Of a DNA stretch of 40,430 nt, positions 7,306 through 14,694 are shown one piece after another. Both the position numbers and the translations under genes were made by a program. A model generated the notes under the pieces. That model was given only the letters and a program-made list of their open reading frames with translations. It had not been told where the DNA came from and ran no database searches. Each line of letters opens with the position of its first letter. Position 1 is the stretch's first letter. This DNA comes from Caballeronia calidae (lineage in GTDB: Bacteria; Pseudomonadota; Gammaproteobacteria; Burkholderiales; Burkholderiaceae), in contig NZ_FCOX02000062.1 in NCBI RefSeq assembly GCF_900044055.2, positions 1 through 40,430 on the forward strand. The letters are read 5' to 3'.

Positions 7306-8304
7306 ATGGACACCGTAATGGAAGAGCCGAACCCCACGAAGACGACGCTGAAGCTCTTGGTCAAGCAAATCCGATTTGAGGGAAAAGGAATCAACTCTTA
7401 CGAACTGGTTGACCCTGAAGGCGAGGATCTGCCCCCGTTCGACGCAGGCGCTCACATCGACATCTACGTCGGCGATGGGCTCATCCGGCAGTATTCCCTT
7501 TGTAACTCCCCGAGCGATCGCAAGCGCTATGTCATCGCGGTATTGCGCGACGAGACCGGTCGAGGCGGCTCGAAAGCCGTTCACGACAAGATCCGCGTGC
7601 AGGACATCGTGAAGATCAGTGCGCCGCGCAATCACTTCCATCTGATTCCCGATGCGAAGAAGGTCATCCTCATCGCCGGTGGAATCGGCGTCACGCCGTT
7701 GAAGGCGATGGCTCACGAACTCGAGGCGAGTGGCATCGACTTCGAGATGCACTACTGTGCTAAGGAGTTCGCGTATGCAGCATTTACGGCGGAACTCGAA
7801 GCGCTACGAGACCGCGGAAAGCTCCGCTACCATTTCGACGGCGGACAGCCCGGCGCTGGCCTCGACATCGCTCGTTTATTGAGCGAACCGACTCCTGGCA
7901 CGCACGTGTACTACTGCGGCCCCGGTGGATTCATGAATGCGTGTGCAAATGCGTCCACCCACTGGCCTGCAGGCACCGTCCATTTCGAGCATTTCAAGGC
8001 TCCCGCGCGCCCGATTAGCGAGAAGGAAGCTTCTGAGGCCGCCGGCGACTTCGTCGTGAAGATTGCCAGTTCGGGCCAGGAGATTCCTGTTCTTCGGGAT
8101 CAGAGTATCGCCGACGCGTTGAGCGCTGCGGGCGTTACGGTGGAGACCTCGTGTTGCGCCGGGTTATGCGCGACCTGCAAAGTCCGCTATCTGGAGGGAG
8201 AAGTCGAGCACAACGACTTCATCCTGAGCGACGACGAAAAGACCGAGTACCTCACGACTTGCGTGTCGAGAGCGACGAGCAAAGAACTGGTACTTGATCT
8301 GTGA
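7306..8304 (+). CDS. PDR/VanB-family oxidoreductase (Rieske oxygenase reductase)
   Basis: A 332-residue single-chain reductase that passes electrons from NAD(P)H through FMN and a plant-type [2Fe-2S] cluster to the Rieske oxygenase encoded just upstream. Domains in order are: an FMN-binding barrel with RQYSLCN (residues 61-67), an NAD-binding domain with GGIGVTP (125-131) and YYCGPGGFM, and a C-terminal ferredoxin domain with Cys283, Cys288, Cys291 and Cys319 (CCAGLCATC...TTCVSRA). This order, FMN-NAD-ferredoxin, is that of phthalate dioxygenase reductase and VanB. A second ATG five codons in is also possible; the first is preceded by ATAGGAACAG. The length is usual for the family. The oxygenase-reductase pairing makes this a complete two-component class I system. 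Confidence 0.93.
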   Translation: MDTVMEEPNPTKTTLKLLVKQIRFEGKGINSYELVDPEGEDLPPFDAGAHIDIYVGDGLIRQYSLCNSPSDRKRYVIAVLRDETGRGGSKAVHDKIRVQDIVKISAPRNHFHLIPDAKKVILIAGGIGVTPLKAMAHELEASGIDFEMHYCAKEFAYAAFTAELEALRDRGKLRYHFDGGQPGAGLDIARLLSEPTPGTHVYYCGPGGFMNACANASTHWPAGTVHFEHFKAPARPISEKEASEAAGDFVVKIASSGQEIPVLRDQSIADALSAAGVTVETSCCAGLCATCKVRYLEGEVEHNDFILSDDEKTEYLTTCVSRATSKELVLDL

Positions 8305-8388
8305 GATTCCGCTAATACGGGATAACTCCGGCCCCCGGTCCTCTCTATCGTTGTGCCTGTTCAGTTCAAAATCAAAGGCAATGTGGAA

Positions 8389-9402
8389 ATGAAAGTCTTC
8401 TACGACAAAGACGCAGATTTGACGCTGTTGAAAGATAAGAAAGTTGCAATTATCGGATACGGCTCGCAAGGGCATGCACATGCGCTTAATCTCAAAGACA
8501 GCGGCATCAACGTAACCGTCGGCTTGCGCGAAGGCCCGTCGTGGGCGAAGGCACAAAACGCTGGACTCAAGGTGAGCTCCATCGGCGACGCCGTCGACGA
8601 CGCTGACGTCATCATGCTGCTGCTGCCCGATGAGCACATCGCAGAGGTCTACCAAAAGGAGGTTGCCCGTCGCGCCAAACAAGGCGCCGCGTTAGGTTTC
8701 GCACATGGCTTCAACATTCACTATGGTCAGGTGGCGCCGCGTACCGATCTTGATGTGATCATGATTGCACCGAAGGCACCCGGGCACACTGTCCGCAGCA
8801 CCTATGCCGAAGGCGGCGGCGTTCCTCATTTGATCGCGGTCGCACAGGACTCGTCCGGTACGGCTCGGGCGATTGCTCTGGCATACGCCGTCGCAACGGG
8901 CGGCGGTCGCGCGGGCATCATCGAGACGACGTTCCGAGAGGAGACGGAGACGGATCTGTTCGGCGAACAGACGGTGCTCTGCGGGGGCACCGTCGACCTA
9001 ATCAAAGCCGGATTCGAAGTCCTGGTCGAAGCAGGATATGCACCGGAGATGGCCTACTTCGAGTGCCTCCACGAGCTTAAGCTGATCGTAGATCTCATCT
9101 ACGAGGGTGGCATCGCCAACATGAACTATGGCATTTCCAATAATGCCGAGTTCGGAGAGTATGAAACCGGACCACGCATCGTCACGGCAGAAACAAAGGC
9201 TGCCATGAAAGAGGTTCTGCGCGATATTCAGACCGGCGAATATGCGAAGAGCTTCATCCTAGAGAATCGCGCGGGCGCACCGACCTTGGCGGCACGCCGA
9301 CGCCTGATGGCCGAGCATCCAATCGAGACCGTAGGTGCTCAGCTACGTTCGATGATGCCGTGGATTGCGAAGAACGCTTTAGTGGACAAGTCAAGGAACT
9401 GA
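8389..9402 (+). CDS. ilvC: Ketol-acid reductoisomerase, class I (IlvC paralogue)
   Basis: A 337-residue class I (short) ketol-acid reductoisomerase. The family enzyme isomerises and reduces 2-acetolactate or 2-aceto-2-hydroxybutyrate with NADPH in branched-chain amino acid synthesis. The Rossmann motif GYGSQGHAHALNLKDSG is intact. So are the metal-binding acidic residues in ETDLFGEQ and in YFECLHELKLIVDLIYEGG, so it should be active. The ATG at 8389 gives the conserved start MKVFYDKDAD; a GTG at 8353 would add twelve unconserved residues. The cofactor loop reads LREGPSWAKA. From memory, housekeeping Burkholderia IlvC has one residue more there (RKGGASW), which could change the NADPH/NADH preference. 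It has no ilvB, ilvH or leu neighbours and instead follows a Rieske oxygenase and reductase. That suggests a second, pathway-dedicated copy. Confidence 0.92.
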   Translation: MKVFYDKDADLTLLKDKKVAIIGYGSQGHAHALNLKDSGINVTVGLREGPSWAKAQNAGLKVSSIGDAVDDADVIMLLLPDEHIAEVYQKEVARRAKQGAALGFAHGFNIHYGQVAPRTDLDVIMIAPKAPGHTVRSTYAEGGGVPHLIAVAQDSSGTARAIALAYAVATGGGRAGIIETTFREETETDLFGEQTVLCGGTVDLIKAGFEVLVEAGYAPEMAYFECLHELKLIVDLIYEGGIANMNYGISNNAEFGEYETGPRIVTAETKAAMKEVLRDIQTGEYAKSFILENRAGAPTLAARRRLMAEHPIETVGAQLRSMMPWIAKNALVDKSRN

Positions 9403-9544
9403 TCGTCAACACCAGTAACACTCCCCGCGTGGCCCGATCAAGTTTTGCAGAGACCGGGCGGGCCGGCGCGTGTCCGCAAAATCGCTGAGCTTCGTTGATC
9501 CAACTTACGACGCGACGCATATCAACCGTAGTCTGGAGGAAAGC

Positions 9545-9766
9545 ATGTCGGAACATGTATACAAGCTCATTGAATTGACGGGTTCATCGCCGACTTCCAG
9601 CGATGACGCGGTCCGCGTTGCGTTGACAAAAGCGTCAACCACCTTGCGACATCTGCACTGGTTTGAAGTCGTTCAGACGCGTGGCCAAATCGAAAACGGA
9701 AAAGTTCTCCACTGGCAGGTCACGGTCAAAGTTGGGATGCGCATTGAGCACGTATCAGACGAGTAA
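9545..9766 (+). CDS. Dodecin (flavin-binding storage/buffer protein)
   Basis: A 73-residue protein matching dodecin end to end: start MSEHVYKLIELTGSSP, central LHWFEVVQTRGQIENGKV, end HWQVTVKVGMRIE. Dodecins form hollow dodecamers that bind pairs of flavins stacked between tryptophans. The flavin-stacking Trp is present (Trp39 in HWF) and the Gln of HWQVT matches the usual flavin-contacting Gln. GGAGGAA lies four bases before the ATG. It follows the IlvC paralogue by about 140 bases and precedes the second GntR gene, all on the plus strand. Binding or buffering FMN/FAD would make sense next to a flavin-dependent reductase, but the same gene also occurs singly in many genomes. Codons 4-6 contain the palindrome TGTATACA. 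Confidence 0.9.
   Translation: MSEHVYKLIELTGSSPTSSDDAVRVALTKASTTLRHLHWFEVVQTRGQIENGKVLHWQVTVKVGMRIEHVSDE
9556..9563. promoter_or_regulatory. TGTATACA palindrome inside the dodecin gene
   Basis: This is the third and last copy in the window of the 8-base core shared by the sites at 2282-2295 and 5606-5619. Here it lies within codons for His-Val-Tyr-Lys of dodecin and its flanks are less symmetric (CATGTATACAAG). It may be an internal operator or chance, since the amino acids constrain the bases. Confidence 0.3.
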
Positions 9767-9937
9767 AGCGACCGAAAGCGGGCTCGGTGCTGCGGTCGGG
9801 CACCGGGCGGTCCTTTGCAGGTCTTCTCGTCGTTGGGGACGATATGCGCGTCTCGATCGCGTACTCGCCGGACCGAGCGGAGCGACCGATTGCCACCAAC
9901 TATTGCATGTGGTAGCACGCAGCGATATGCTGGAGAA

Positions 9938-9951
9938 TTCAGTATCCAAAG
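9938..9951. promoter_or_regulatory. Degenerate GntR-type site before the second GntR gene
   Basis: TTCAGTATCCAAAG agrees with the palindrome at 2282-2295 in 10 of 14 positions and ends nine bases before the start codon of the second GntR gene. The first GntR gene has its perfect site at almost the same distance (13 bases). The parallel placement suggests autoregulation, possibly with weaker binding. Confidence 0.4.
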
Positions 9952-9960
9952 AGCAAAATC

Positions 9961-10632
9961 ATGGCCGCCAATCTGGTCAAGCTTCAAGCGCGCACCGACT
10001 ACGTCGACGAGGTTTATAGGGTCCTGCTAGACGCGATCAGCGATGGCTCTCTCACGCCAGGGACCCGTATTACGCAGGAAGAAATCGCTGAACAGCTCGC
10101 GGTTTCTCGCTCGCCAGTTCTTCAAGCGCTTCGTCTTTTGAAGAAAGACGGCCTAGTCATAGATGCGCCGGGACGTGGGCTGCTGGTTGCGCCGTTGGAT
10201 CCAGGCTGGATCGGGCACCTCTATGAAATCAGGGGGGCGCTCGACTCTCTCGCGGCGCGACTTGCCGCGCAAAAGCGCTGGAAGATCGACCAGCAAATTA
10301 TGACGAACGGTAGGAAGGTGGCGAAGGGGCGAGATGTGACCGCAATGATCGAAGCGGACGTGGCTTTCCATTTTGCTATTTATGCCGCGTCAGGAAATCC
10401 TCTGATCGCGGAGACAGCCCGGTCGCATTGGGTTCATCTGCGGCGAGTCATGGGGGCTGTTCTTCAATCATCGACGCAGCGCAAGTCGATCTGGGACGAG
10501 CACGCGGCAATTGCGTCGGCCATCGCCGATGGCGACGAGGCGCTTGCGATGGAACTCAGCGAGCGTCACGTTCGGATGGCGCGCGAAAACCTCATTCCTC
10601 GAGTTGAGGAAGTCATCGCGCACCAACAGTAG
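9961..10632 (+). CDS. GntR-family transcriptional regulator, FadR/FCD type (copy 2)
   Basis: A 223-residue FCD-type GntR regulator. The winged helix-turn-helix contains TRITQEEIAEQLAVSRSP and the wing DAPGRGLLVAPL. The FCD metal ligands appear in EADVAFHFAIY, WDEHAAIASA and ELSERHVRMA. Most residues match the protein at 1583-2269, including the recognition helix (AEQLxVSRSPVLQAxRLLKKDGLV). The two should therefore bind very similar DNA, while their effector pockets may differ. The gene lies on the plus strand about 195 bases after dodecin, with a degenerate copy of the shared operator just before its ATG and no strong ribosome binding site. It could be the specific regulator of the Rieske unit, with copy 1 serving the aldolase unit, or they could form heterodimers. 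Both ideas are inference. Confidence 0.92.
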   Translation: MAANLVKLQARTDYVDEVYRVLLDAISDGSLTPGTRITQEEIAEQLAVSRSPVLQALRLLKKDGLVIDAPGRGLLVAPLDPGWIGHLYEIRGALDSLAARLAAQKRWKIDQQIMTNGRKVAKGRDVTAMIEADVAFHFAIYAASGNPLIAETARSHWVHLRRVMGAVLQSSTQRKSIWDEHAAIASAIADGDEALAMELSERHVRMARENLIPRVEEVIAHQQ

Positions 10633-10687
10633 AAATCAAGTCGGATGCCATCGTCCTGGAGTTCGACACGCATGAGAACTTGCAACG

Positions 10688-11596
10688 ATGAGGCGCATCC
10701 CGAATTTTGTTTTGTTGCGCGCGTTTGAAGCCGCGGCCCGTCTGCAGAGCTTCACGCTCGCTGCAGAAGAACTACATTTGACGCAATCCGCGATCAGTCA
10801 TCAGGTCAAGGAACTCGAGGAATATTTCGGCCGTAAGCTCTTCCATCGACGGAACCGCCGGGTTGAGCTCACACAGGAAGCGCTTCGGCTGCAGGAGAGC
10901 CTCGGCCGCGTCTTCGACGTCATTGAGGCGGCTTGCGGCGACGTGGCGCTCTCCTCGAAAGCGCAGGTTCTGGCAGTCCACTGCGCGCCAAGTTTTGCTG
11001 CAAAATGGCTTGGCCCCCGCCTACCTGAGTTTATGCGGGAACATCCGGACGTGACGATTCGGCTGTCATCGAGCGCCGAGGCCATCGATCTGACCCAGCT
11101 GCAAGACATAGACGTCGCCATCTCTTACGGATACGCGCTAGAGCGGCCCGGCATCATGACTTCGGCAATCGGGCGTGAACGCATCGTTCCCCTTTGTTCC
11201 CCTGCCTTGTTAGACAAGAGTGAGCCGCTGATCGAGTTCATGGCATCTGCGACGCTCATTGACTCGCAGTTAAGCCGCGTCACCTGGCCCGAGTGGTTCG
11301 TCCTCAACAACATACCGCTACCGACGCAGCCAAGACCATCCTTTGATAGAGCCGCGCTTGTGCTGTCGGCTGCGGTCGATGGTATGGGCATCGCGCTGGA
11401 GTCGGTGAGACTGGCGGAACGCGAACTGGCGCGAGGCGACTTGGTTGAACTAGGAGCCGATATCTTTCGACCGCTTGCGCGCGAAACACACTTTCTCTCC
11501 TATCGAATGAGCGATAAGAACGTAGAGAAGGTAAAGGGTTTTCGCCGCTGGCTATGGGAGAAAGCCGGACTTGACCTTGATATGGTGTCCCCATAG
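10688..11596 (+). CDS. LysR-family transcriptional regulator (GcvA-like)
   Basis: A 302-residue LysR-type regulator of normal length. The N-terminal winged helix-turn-helix begins MRRIPNFVLLRAFEAAARLQ and has the recognition part LTQSAISHQVKELEEYFG. The periplasmic-binding-protein-like effector domain starts near residue 93. The opening RxxPxxxxLRAFEAAARxxSF and the ending RRWLWEKAGLD resemble the GcvA branch, whose members regulate amino acid and aromatic catabolism genes. It begins 55 bases after the second GntR gene on the same strand and could be co-transcribed with it. The effector is unknown. The region downstream is decayed, so any former divergent or downstream target may be lost. Confidence 0.9.
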   Translation: MRRIPNFVLLRAFEAAARLQSFTLAAEELHLTQSAISHQVKELEEYFGRKLFHRRNRRVELTQEALRLQESLGRVFDVIEAACGDVALSSKAQVLAVHCAPSFAAKWLGPRLPEFMREHPDVTIRLSSSAEAIDLTQLQDIDVAISYGYALERPGIMTSAIGRERIVPLCSPALLDKSEPLIEFMASATLIDSQLSRVTWPEWFVLNNIPLPTQPRPSFDRAALVLSAAVDGMGIALESVRLAERELARGDLVELGADIFRPLARETHFLSYRMSDKNVEKVKGFRRWLWEKAGLDLDMVSP

Positions 11597-12728
11597 TCGA
11601 CTTCCTTCCGTCCTTGATTCGAACTGTCGCGTGAACCGCTTGAGCGGTCCAGACGACAAAGCGTCGGCGGAAAACTACACGCTGGCGAACGAGCGACTCT
11701 GAGAAACATACCTCCTCACCTGTTTCGTTCCAAGGGCACGCCGGATTCTGACCGATACGGATCGACACCGTTTTGTGGGAGGCGAGCCATGTGCTACGGA
11801 CCCGGATCGGCTCTAGCAGACCTGCTGCAAACTCGCTCGCTATCACGGGACGAGCACGGCTACACGGCTCAATGACTTCCAGCACTTCTGCGCCGATTCG
11901 GAAAGCGACCCGAACAACGCCTTGGCGAAGTGCGTATCTCAGCGCCCGAGTGCCGCGCGCGCCCGAATGAGCGCCATCCCCCTGATCGATGCTAGAAACC
12001 TGATGCTAGCCATTCTCACGCGTGTTCAGTTCGCGCACGAGAACTGGCTTGATGAGTTGGGGTATAAGTAGGCACTTACCGTGCGTTGACGTTCAAAGGC
12101 TTGTCCAGCAAGGCTGCCTCAAACGGCTGTTTCTTTTGACATCTCACACGGTTGCGTTTCTACGAAGCGCTCGTGCTGCGGCGGAACGTCAAGCCAATGC
12201 CTCATGCCGACCCTCTCCTACCTTTCGACGCGCCGCTGACTGGATGGCCGAAATTGCTTGCATAACGGCCATCCATTCAGGTATCCCGGCGCGTCGCGGA
12301 CTTTCTCATGCCGGCTGCTGATTCGACAGATGCCTATTAGCGACGGTGTCGTGCGCAAGCGGCACAATTCCCCGGCCTTCGAGGAGAGGCCTACTTTGTG
12401 TACCTGCGAATTGCCTCGTATCAAAGCTTTGCGCACACTGAATTGCCGTCAGGTCGGGGGATGCCAAGTGCTGGCGAACGAAACGGTGCGCCAGTTTGCT
12501 GACCGATGCAGAACGATGGATCCGACAGCGGCCCCCGAGGTCCATCAACCCCGCGCCCGCCGTACGCACCTCCGTGAGTTGACCAGATCAAGCGCTCTTC
12601 GCATGGCTGGTTCGAGGAACATGCATCGTGCGTCGCGAGTCTATGTCGGCAATACCACCCATGGCCCGATGCAATTGCACTTCACGATCACGGACTTCGA
12701 TCTTCGTCCATTCGACGCCACACGTCAT
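11597..12728. other. Decayed intergenic region with weak gene remnants
   Basis: About 1.1 kb without an intact gene. On the minus strand near 11860-11910 the frame reads GVVRVAFRIGAEVLEVIEP. This resembles the core strand of glyoxalase/VOC-fold proteins but continues into unrelated sequence. An AraC-like helix-turn-helix fragment lies at about 12423-12482 (listed separately). On the plus strand a 34-codon frame (11967-12071) ends in HENWLDELGYK and could be the tail of something, but I do not recognise it. The composition changes from moderate GC on the left to high GC after about 12.7 kb. This stretch therefore looks like the junction between two separately acquired blocks. Confidence 0.5.
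12306..12569 (-). pseudogene. Possible AraC-family regulator remnant
   Basis: The minus-strand frame contains RFVRQHLASPDLTAIQCAQS at about 12423-12482. This resembles the first helix-turn-helix of AraC-type activators (pattern IxxFIxxHLxxPxLTxxxIAxxFG). The homology then stops in this frame. A neighbouring frame has a short SQVHK stretch like the following SRSQLYRLF motif, which suggests a frameshift. No second helix-turn-helix or effector domain can be followed. The call rests on this single motif and is tentative. Confidence 0.33.
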
Positions 12729-13433
12729 TCAAGCCGTCCCCGCTTCCGTTCCCACCTCGTACCGCTTCATCACTTCATGCCAGATCGCGCTGATCTTCTT
12801 TGCGATGTCGTCGGGATCAGGGAAGGCCTCGCTGATCAGCGCATCGTTGTTGATGTAACGCTCGCTCAGCGTTTCGATGGTCATCGTGATCAGGATGCGG
12901 ATGGTCCCGGCATACTCGATCCGCTCGGCCCCCGTGAACTCGTGCCCGCGCCGCCGCCCGGAGACGTGCACGACCTTCATCGCCCACTGGTCGTTGCGCT
13001 GCTCCCGGATCTTGCACAGTTCGGCATTGCGATGAATGGCCGTGAACAGGTTCGCATTCGACGCATAGGCCCGCGAGTACCACAGGTTCGCCTCCAGAAT
13101 GGCATCGTAGGCCGGCAGGTACCGCGAGCTGCTCACGCGGCTGCCCTCGATATATTCGAAGAACATGCTCAGCACCTCGAAGACACAGCTTTCGATGTCC
13201 TTGAAGTGGTTGTAGAACGTGCTGCGCGCGAGGCCCGACTGCTCCAGCAGATATTCGACGGTCGGGTTTTGCGCGGGATTGTCCTGAAGGAAACGCGCCG
13301 CGATCGTCATGAAGACATAGCGCGTGCGCTCGCGTTTCGTCAATGACCGGTCCAGCGCCTTGGTCGCGAGCATCTCTTCGAACCGAAGCGACGACGGGAC
13401 GTCGCGTGCCTCGACAGGCGACTCTGCCATCAT
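12729..13433 (-). CDS. TetR-family transcriptional regulator
   Basis: A 234-residue TetR-type regulator. The N-terminal helix-turn-helix reads RTRYVFMTIAARFLQ ... TVEYLLEQSGLARSTFYNHF, with the typical ArSTFYNHFKD recognition helix. The C-terminal ligand domain is helical and ends WHEVMKRYEVGTEAG. Two adjacent start codons (ATGATG) follow AGGGAG, so residue 1 or 2 may be the true start; the first is used here. It is the last gene of the long minus-strand series, 55 bases after the flavoenzyme gene, so it is probably co-transcribed and feeds back on the operon promoter near 23.9 kb. Many TetR proteins of this kind sense acyl-CoA or the transported substrate, which would suit this operon. The ligand is unknown. 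Confidence 0.9.
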   Translation of the reverse strand: MMAESPVEARDVPSSLRFEEMLATKALDRSLTKRERTRYVFMTIAARFLQDNPAQNPTVEYLLEQSGLARSTFYNHFKDIESCVFEVLSMFFEYIEGSRVSSSRYLPAYDAILEANLWYSRAYASNANLFTAIHRNAELCKIREQRNDQWAMKVVHVSGRRRGHEFTGAERIEYAGTIRILITMTIETLSERYINNDALISEAFPDPDDIAKKISAIWHEVMKRYEVGTEAGTA

Positions 13434-13488
13434 CGGACTCCCTGTGTGACGTTGATAGCGCTGCATTTTACCGAACACGGGAACCGGG

Positions 13489-14664
13489 TCAGCGCGCCCG
13501 GGAAACCGGCATTTCCCGGAACCGCGCAACATCCAGATGGGCGGCCTGGCGCCCCGCTTCGCCTTCCACGATGAGCCGCGCCACCGCCTCGCCGATCGCC
13601 GGCGAGAACTTGAAGCCGTGTCCCGAGAACCCGGTCGCGACGAGCGTGCGCGCGCCCTTCGCGCCCGGCACGCAGCCGAGCAGGCCCTCCCCGTCGGGGG
13701 TATACGCATCCATATAGACGCCGATGCGCACCGGGTCGCGGCGCAGGTCCGGCGCGACCTCGGCCGCGGCGTCGCGCAGATGCGCCAGCTCGGCGTCGGG
13801 CAGGCTGCGCGGCAAAGCGTGCGGCGCGTCGATCGCGGGCCAGCCGCCGATGTTGCAGCTGCCCTTGACGGTTGCGCCGTCCATGCTCGGAAACATGTAG
13901 AAATAACCTCTCTCGAAGAGATGCATCAATACGATCGAGTGTTCGATGTCGTAGCGGACCGGCTCGCGCGGCGCGAACCAGCAGAGCGATATGCGCCGCG
14001 TCACGAGCGGCAGCGCGGCCAGCGCCGGATCGAACGAAGCCCAGCCGCCCGGTGCCATCACGACATGAGAGAACGTCTCCCTCGTATCGCCGACGTGCAG
14101 CTCGACGTGATCGTCGAACGACCCGATGGCATCGACGCGCGTGTAGGCACGGAGGCTCGCGCCGAGCTCGACCGCGCGCTCCACCGCGGACAGCACCGCG
14201 AGATCGGAGCGCAGCGCGCCGCCTTCGGGATCGAACAACATCATCTCGTCGGGTGCGAGATGAAACTGCGGGAAGCGCTCCAGCGCGACGCCGCGCGCCA
14301 GCGCTTCGAGCCGCAAGCCGAACTGCTCCGACGTCTCGCGGATCGCGCGCATGCCGGGCGCGTGCGCCGCGCCGATCGTCGCGGCGCCGGTCTGATACAG
14401 GAGCCGCTGACCGGCTTCCGACTCGAGTTCGCGCCACATCGCAAGGCTTTCGCGCACCAGCGGCACGTGCGCCGCGCCTTCCTTGCAGGCGACCCGGAAG
14501 ATGCGGCTCTCCCCTCCGGCCGCGCCGCGATCGTGCGCGGGCGCGTAGCGGTCGAACAAGGTTACCCTGACGCCGCGCCGCGCGAGACGCCACGCGCTCA
14601 TCGCGCCGATCACGCCGGCACCGACGATGGCGACGTGCACAGAAGTCGAAGAAGAATCGGGCAT
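13489..14664 (-). CDS. Sarcosine oxidase/N-methyltryptophan oxidase-like FAD-dependent oxidoreductase
   Basis: A 391-residue flavoenzyme of the DAO superfamily, of the length of monomeric sarcosine oxidase (MSOX) and SolA. The N-terminal FAD motif is clear (VAIVGAGVIGAMSAWRLARRG, 11-31), followed by GGESRIFR, which matches the GxSRxxR segment of MSOX. The C-terminal FAD-contacting part is VATGFSGHGFKFSPAIGE. In MSOX a Cys in the CMYTMTPD region binds FAD covalently; the matching stretch here is VYMDAYTPDGE, with no Cys, so FAD is probably bound non-covalently. The family oxidises secondary amines such as N-methyl amino acids to an imine plus H2O2. It is encoded 30 bases after the ABC ATPase gene in the same operon. 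The transported compound may therefore be an N-substituted amino acid or related amine (inference). Confidence 0.88.
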   Translation of the reverse strand: MPDSSSTSVHVAIVGAGVIGAMSAWRLARRGVRVTLFDRYAPAHDRGAAGGESRIFRVACKEGAAHVPLVRESLAMWRELESEAGQRLLYQTGAATIGAAHAPGMRAIRETSEQFGLRLEALARGVALERFPQFHLAPDEMMLFDPEGGALRSDLAVLSAVERAVELGASLRAYTRVDAIGSFDDHVELHVGDTRETFSHVVMAPGGWASFDPALAALPLVTRRISLCWFAPREPVRYDIEHSIVLMHLFERGYFYMFPSMDGATVKGSCNIGGWPAIDAPHALPRSLPDAELAHLRDAAAEVAPDLRRDPVRIGVYMDAYTPDGEGLLGCVPGAKGARTLVATGFSGHGFKFSPAIGEAVARLIVEGEAGRQAAHLDVARFREMPVSRAR

Positions 14665-14694
14665 GCTGGAATCGCTCGAAGAAGAAGGAAGGTG

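Noticed and set aside
11967..12071. A 34-codon frame ending HENWLDELGYK
   Set aside because: The end looks protein-like, but it is too short to assign and has no ribosome binding site. It is mentioned only as part of the decayed region.
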